From NCBI GenBank assembly GCA_934085585.1, contig CAKOHI010000002.1, positions 94,288-158,287 of the forward strand: a stretch of 64,000 nucleotides of DNA, in the 5' to 3' direction. This document shows, piece after piece, positions 60,511 through 64,000 of this stretch (the first letter of the stretch is position 1; each line of letters starts with the position of its first letter). The stretch is from an uncultured Bacilli bacterium (lineage in GTDB: Bacteria; Bacillota_I; Bacilli_A; RF39; UBA660). Below the pieces are notes generated by a model, which saw only the letters and a program-made list of their open reading frames with translations, searched no databases and was not told the origin of the DNA. The position numbers and the translations under genes were made by a program.

Positions 60511-62265
60511 ATGATAAATATTAAAGAAGATGAAAAATTAAGTGTAATGAATCACTCATGTGCCCATTTAATGGCTCAAGCTGTTAAACATTTATATCCA
60601 GATGCTTTATTCTGGGTTGGACCAGTTATTGAAGAAGGTTTTTATTATGATATAGACCTTAATGGTAAAACTTTAAATGAAGAAGATTTACCAGCTATTG
60701 AAAAAGAAATGAAAAAATTAGCTAAAGATGGCAAAAGAATAGTTAGACATGAAATAAGTAAAGAAGAAGCTTTAGAAATGTTTAAAAATGACCCTTATAA
60801 AATAGATTTGATTTCTAGAATGGATGAAAATGCTCAAGTAATTTCATGCTATACTCAAGGAGATTTCACAGACCTATGTCGTGGACCACACGTAGATACT
60901 GTTAAAGAATTAAAAAACTTTAAACTACTTAAAGTTAGTGGTGCCTACTGGAAAAATGATGCTAAAAATCATATGTTACAAAGAATATATGGAATTTGCT
61001 TTGATACACCAGAAAGATTAGAAGTCCATTTAAAAGAACTTGAAGAAGCTAAAGAAAGAGATCATCGTAAAATTGGTAAAGACTTAAAGATATTCATGAC
61101 TTCAGAATTAGTTGGTCGTGGACTTCCATTATGGTTACCAAATGGATATACTCTATGGAGAACACTTCAAAATTACATCACTGATAAAGAAATAAAATAT
61201 GGATATAGTCATGTTCATACACCAGATTTAGGTAGTGTTGAACTTTATAAAACAAGTGGACATTGGGATCACTATAAAGACGATATGTTCCCAGCAATGG
61301 AAATGGATAATGAAGCATATGTATTAAGACCAATGAACTGTCCACATCACATGGTAATGTATAAAAATTTCTTACATTCATATAAAGATTTACCAATTCG
61401 TATTGCAGAAATAGCTAATGACTTTAGATATGAAGCCGCTGGTGCTGTAAAAGGTATCGAAAGAGCAAGATCATTTACTCAAAATGACTCACATATTTTC
61501 TGTACTCCAGAACAAATCGAAACGGAATTTAAGGGTGTTCTAGATTTAATTATGGATGTCTACAAAGACTTTGGATTTAAAAATTATAAATGTCGTTTAT
61601 CTTTAAGAGATCCAGAAGATAAAGAAAAGTATTTCCAAGATGATGAAATGTGGAATAATGCTGAAGATGCTTTAAGAAAAGTTTTAAATGATATTGGTAT
61701 TGATTATATTGAAGCCAAAGGCGAAGCAGCATTCTACGGACCAAAACTTGATATATTAATTAAACCTGCAATAGGTAATGAAGTAGCTTTATCAACAATT
61801 CAACTTGATTTCCTACTACCAAGAAGATTTGAACTATACTATATTGATGCAAATGGAGAAAAGAAAACTCCAGTAGTAATTCATAGAGCAATATTAGGTT
61901 CTTTAGATAGATTCATAGCACTTTTACTTGAAGAAACAAAAGGAGCACTACCTCTATGGCTTGCTCCAGTAGGTATAAATATTATACCAGTAAATAAAGA
62001 ATATCATTTAGAATATGCTACATCTATTTATGAAATGTTAAAAGATGCAAATTATCGTGTTGAACTTGATGATAGTGATGAAAAATTATCTTATAAAATG
62101 CGTGAAAGCCAAATAAGAAAAATTCCAATAACTTTAATTCTAGGTCAAAAAGAAGTAGATGAAAAAACAATCAGTTACAGACTATTTGGTAGCACAGAAA
62201 CAACTACAATGAGTATTGAAGAGTTCAAAAAATATATTGAAAACTTAATTGTTAACAAAAAGTAA
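60511..62265 (+). CDS. thrS: Threonyl-tRNA synthetase lacking the TGS domain
   Basis: 584 residues, against about 640 in Bacillus. The usual N-terminal TGS domain (about 60 residues) is absent: the protein begins almost directly with the editing domain (SCAHLMAQAVKHLYPDA, HxxxH; CTQGDFTDLCRGPHV). The class II core has Zn-binding MNCPHHMVMYKN, motif 2 FRYEAAGAVKGIERARSFTQ and HRAILGSLDRFIALL. The C-terminal anticodon domain starts LAPVGINIIPV. Editing and charging should therefore be kept. Under T-box control. Confidence 0.96.
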   Translation: MINIKEDEKLSVMNHSCAHLMAQAVKHLYPDALFWVGPVIEEGFYYDIDLNGKTLNEEDLPAIEKEMKKLAKDGKRIVRHEISKEEALEMFKNDPYKIDLISRMDENAQVISCYTQGDFTDLCRGPHVDTVKELKNFKLLKVSGAYWKNDAKNHMLQRIYGICFDTPERLEVHLKELEEAKERDHRKIGKDLKIFMTSELVGRGLPLWLPNGYTLWRTLQNYITDKEIKYGYSHVHTPDLGSVELYKTSGHWDHYKDDMFPAMEMDNEAYVLRPMNCPHHMVMYKNFLHSYKDLPIRIAEIANDFRYEAAGAVKGIERARSFTQNDSHIFCTPEQIETEFKGVLDLIMDVYKDFGFKNYKCRLSLRDPEDKEKYFQDDEMWNNAEDALRKVLNDIGIDYIEAKGEAAFYGPKLDILIKPAIGNEVALSTIQLDFLLPRRFELYYIDANGEKKTPVVIHRAILGSLDRFIALLLEETKGALPLWLAPVGINIIPVNKEYHLEYATSIYEMLKDANYRVELDDSDEKLSYKMRESQIRKIPITLILGQKEVDEKTISYRLFGSTETTTMSIEEFKKYIENLIVNKK

Positions 62266-62289
62266 TATGATAAAACATATTGCTTTTTT
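62257..62289 (+). terminator. thrS terminator
   Basis: 13-bp stem AAAAAGTAATATG / CATATTGCTTTTT (one T-G), loop ATAAAA, T run. The stem includes the thrS stop. Confidence 0.8.
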
Positions 62290-62298
62290 GTTATAAAC

Positions 62299-62327
62299 TT
62301 GCATTTTGTTTAAGTTTGTGGTAGAAT
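62299..62327 (+). promoter_or_regulatory. Promoter of the AbiEii-like gene
   Basis: -35 TTGCAT (62299-62304), 17-base spacer ending TGG, -10 TAGAAT (62322-62327), extended -10. Confidence 0.65.
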
Positions 62328-62353
62328 AGTTGCCAATTTAAGGGGGATTTTTT

Positions 62354-63259
62354 ATGGAATTTAAGAATTTAGATCAAGAAAAAAATTTTATGAAAAAAGA
62401 GGCTAAAAGATTAGGTATAACTCCCATGGCAACATATACAACATATTATGCACGTAAATTATTAGAAAAATTAGCTTTAATAAACAATGGAGATCTAGTA
62501 GTAAAGGGAAGTTTTAGTCAATACGTTCATTTAAAAGAACTAACTAGACCGGTTTTAGATATAGATTTATCATCAACTTTATCACATCATATACCAATAA
62601 ATATTTTGTTTGCAGCAATATATGATACGTTTTCTAATGAATTAACTTTTGATTTATCAACAACACCAAGGCAAACCAAAAATGGAGTCTATAAAATCCC
62701 CGTTGTGGCAAAAGTAAAATATGAAGATGCTAAAGAAATGGTTATTCCTGTGCCAATAGATTTTAAAGATAATAATAAAGTAATATTTGAAACTCAATTT
62801 AAAGCTGTTGAACCACTATTTGAAGGTGACCAAAAGTTTTATATAAATACACCATCTTTTGAAGAGCATATTGCTGAAAAACTTTATATAATAGCACATA
62901 ATACAAGAGAGGATATTCCAAATACCAGAGTAAAAGATTTCTATGATATTTATAAATTGTTTGGTAAAAATTATGATGAAGATAAATTTAGTTTATATTT
63001 TGAAGCAATGGTTATGATGTATGGAATGAATCTTGATGATATAAATGCTGATTTTCTAGATAAAGAATTTGTAAAAAGACACTTAGAATTATGGAAAATG
63101 ATAAAAGAAAAATATCAATTTGTTGATAAAGAAGTAGAATTAAGTGAGGCAGTATTTTTTACTAAAGCAGTTTTAAGTGAACAAATTCAAAAAATAAGAA
63201 CTGGCGAATTTAAAAATCAAGCATATTCATTAGTTAGAAAAAAGGGATTGCAAAAATAA
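62354..63259 (+). CDS. AbiEii/AbiGii-type nucleotidyltransferase-fold protein
   Basis: 301 residues. The nucleotidyltransferase core LVVKGSFSQYVHLKELTRPVLDIDLSST has the GS and DxD elements, and TPSFEEHIAEKLYIIAHNT...RVKDFYDIYKLF matches the AbiEii C-terminal signature. AbiEii is the toxin of type IV AbiE systems, but no AbiEi antitoxin is adjacent: terminators and the end of the operon lie on both sides. It may be a solo, domesticated homolog. RBS AGGGGGA. Confidence 0.8.
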   Translation: MEFKNLDQEKNFMKKEAKRLGITPMATYTTYYARKLLEKLALINNGDLVVKGSFSQYVHLKELTRPVLDIDLSSTLSHHIPINILFAAIYDTFSNELTFDLSTTPRQTKNGVYKIPVVAKVKYEDAKEMVIPVPIDFKDNNKVIFETQFKAVEPLFEGDQKFYINTPSFEEHIAEKLYIIAHNTREDIPNTRVKDFYDIYKLFGKNYDEDKFSLYFEAMVMMYGMNLDDINADFLDKEFVKRHLELWKMIKEKYQFVDKEVELSEAVFFTKAVLSEQIQKIRTGEFKNQAYSLVRKKGLQK

Positions 63260-63265
63260 TAAAAG

Positions 63266-63297
63266 ATTAGTTTATTAAGTTAAACTAATTTTTTTTC
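63266..63297 (+). terminator. Terminator of the AbiEii-like gene
   Basis: 9-bp stem ATTAGTTTA / TAAACTAAT, loop TTAAGT, eight T. Confidence 0.85.
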
Positions 63298-63338
63298 TAT
63301 AACGAACAGTAAAAAAGAGTAAATTTAATTAATAAAGT

Positions 63339-63382
63339 AAAAATAGATAATAATTGGTTAATCTGCTAATTGTCTATTTTTT
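63339..63382. terminator. Second hairpin downstream, possible terminator
   Basis: AAAAATAGA / TCTATTTTT outer stem, AATT / AATT inner stem, then T run. On the minus strand it could end the transposase remnant transcript. Confidence 0.5.
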
Positions 63383-63431
63383 CTTCTCAAAAAAGGAAAA
63401 TTGCGGCATACAAAAAAATTTAATAAAAAAA

Positions 63432-63472
63432 TGATGATTTTTTGAAAAAAATGTGGTAAGTTTTAATCATCA
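63432..63472. repeat. 8-bp inverted repeat near the transposase 3' end
   Basis: TGATGATT (63432-63439) and AATCATCA (63465-63472), separated by 25 bases. Possibly part of the insertion-sequence end; no terminal repeat partner is identifiable because the other IS end is missing. The rest of 63298-63495 is AT-rich and has no gene. Confidence 0.35.
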
Positions 63473-63495
63473 AATCTTAATTGAAAAATTTTTTT

Positions 63496-63825
63496 CTAAA
63501 TTATTAAGATTGGGGTTGGTTGAAGTTTTAAAGACTTAACCAATAAATTACCTTTTTCTAATAATTGCCTAAAAGTATGAGCGAACTGAATAAAGAAATA
63601 ATGGCATTTCATGGCATTATCATTTCTACTGCTTAAATGTGAAATGTTAAAAGTTCTATGTTTTTGCGTATAAAAACCATTATTTTCAATATTCCATCTT
63701 TGTCTTCCGATTTTAACGATATCAACAATATTGTCATCAGAAACATCAAGATTACTAATATATCTAAAAATAGTGAATTTTTCTTTTATTTTTTCTTCAT
63801 ACTTAAAAACATTTAAAGTATTGCC
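63496..63825 (-). pseudogene. 3' remnant of a DDE transposase gene
   Basis: About 109 codons in frame on the minus strand with no start: they encode EKFTIFRYISNL, then VKIGRQRWNIENNGFYTQKH and NDNAMKCHYFFIQFAHTF. This pattern (GR.RW.IEN.GF..QK....EH..S.N.NAMK.HY...Q.AH) is the C-terminal catalytic end of a DDE transposase family of Firmicutes IS elements. The N-terminal part is missing; directly upstream, in the same frame after a TAG, is a different protein. So it is a truncated insertion-sequence copy. Confidence 0.75.
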
Positions 63826-64000
63826 CTACAAGTAGAAAGATAATATCATTTTAATATAATCCCAGTAAGGATTAAATTCTGGTATTTCTTCTTCTTGTTC
63901 TATTATTTCTGTATTTTCTGTACCAACTACTTCAGTAACTTTAATTTCTTCTTGTATATCTTCAATTTGTTTATTAGTTTTATTAGAATCGTTTTTCCAA
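63826..64000 (-). pseudogene. Broken 5' part of a gene, probably a second class B sortase
   Basis: An open frame running in from beyond the window end and stopping at TAG 63826-63828. The visible 57 residues are acidic (IEDIQEEIKVTEVVGTENTE) and end EFNPYWDYIKM followed by ILSFYL. NPYWDYIKM is what I recall just before the catalytic domain of sortase B proteins in this bacterial group. The sortase domain itself is absent; the transposase remnant takes over at that point. Hence a gene interrupted by an IS that later decayed. The identity is a moderate guess. Confidence 0.45.

Noticed and set aside
57459..63259. A complete defence island (HerA, hydrolase, AbiEii)
   Set aside because: The HerA pair and the AbiEii-like gene are separated by the T-box-thrS operon and terminators; no nuclease, methylase or antitoxin is near. 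Kept only as separate observations.
63826..63828. In-frame TAG between the sortase-like fragment and the transposase remnant read as a recoded stop
   Set aside because: The two sides belong to unrelated proteins, and nothing else in the window suggests stop codon read-through. A junction by insertion and deletion explains it better.

Overview
The window is AT-rich (roughly 70 percent or more A+T by eye) DNA from a low-GC Gram-positive bacterium. It uses the standard code: UGA ends several genes (for example yqfD, the HerA-like gene and the epimerase gene) and Trp is UGG, so it is not a Mycoplasma with UGA=Trp. The organism makes a wall (MurD, D,D-carboxypeptidases, undecaprenol kinase, sortase) and carries spore genes (spoIVA, cotJB/cotJC, yqfC/yqfD, a spoVIF-like gene). 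Together with very short intergenic spaces and many membrane-anchored proteins of unknown function, this suggests an uncultured gut-type Bacilli lineage related to RF39 or Erysipelotrichia. That placement is inference.

Layout. 1-0.9 kb: end of ftsY plus ylxM. 0.9-2.7 kb: an exported Cys-rich protein and a D,D-carboxypeptidase. 2.7-7.2 kb (minus strand): trmL, a thioredoxin-like membrane protein, an FtsK/SpoIIIE translocase and the cotJB-cotJC coat operon. 7.4-12.3 kb: a surface-protein region with a 657-residue glycine-rich protein built on Cys-pair repeats, then two proteins with TasA/SipW-type export signals. 12.4-17.2 kb: an operon of a ZIP transporter, an epimerase, a patatin, a YebC regulator and a CPBP protease. 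17.3-25.2 kb: a SWIM-SNF2 helicase, a PD-(D/E)XK (Rpn-like) protein, a serine hydrolase, an HTH membrane protein and an exported protein. 25.5-29.2 kb: spoIVA, a DUF3419-like gene, murD. 29.3-34.9 kb: membrane proteins, a class B sortase with a large cytoplasmic N-terminal domain, and next to it a small wall protein with a C-terminal sorting signal. 34.9-46.4 kb: lysS, a YfcC-like transporter, a short Clp ATPase, a SpoVIF-like protein, a Fic protein and a VanY-like peptidase among unknowns. 46.5-56.4 kb: another Cys-pair surface protein, then the conserved Firmicutes cluster yqfC-yqfD-(vanZ)-ybeY-dgkA-era-yqzL-recO, tdk, an orphan toxin-like nuclease, glyS, sepF and divIVA. 56.5-63.3 kb: an SH3 protein, tRNA-Lys, a HerA-like ATPase with an alpha/beta hydrolase, a T-box leader with thrS, and a solo AbiEii-like protein. 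63.5-64 kb: a transposase remnant abutting a broken gene that looks like the start of a second sortase B gene.

Genes that may work together: spoIVA, CotJ, YqfC/D and SpoVIF belong to endospore formation, and good sigma-E-like and sigma-K-like promoters precede spoIVA and spoVIF. The sortase and its neighbour form a plausible enzyme-substrate pair. The thrS unit is controlled by a T-box that senses uncharged tRNA-Thr. Several housekeeping promoters have their -35 box inside the preceding gene's terminator, which makes the gene junctions very compact. I found no rRNA, no CRISPR array and no prophage.
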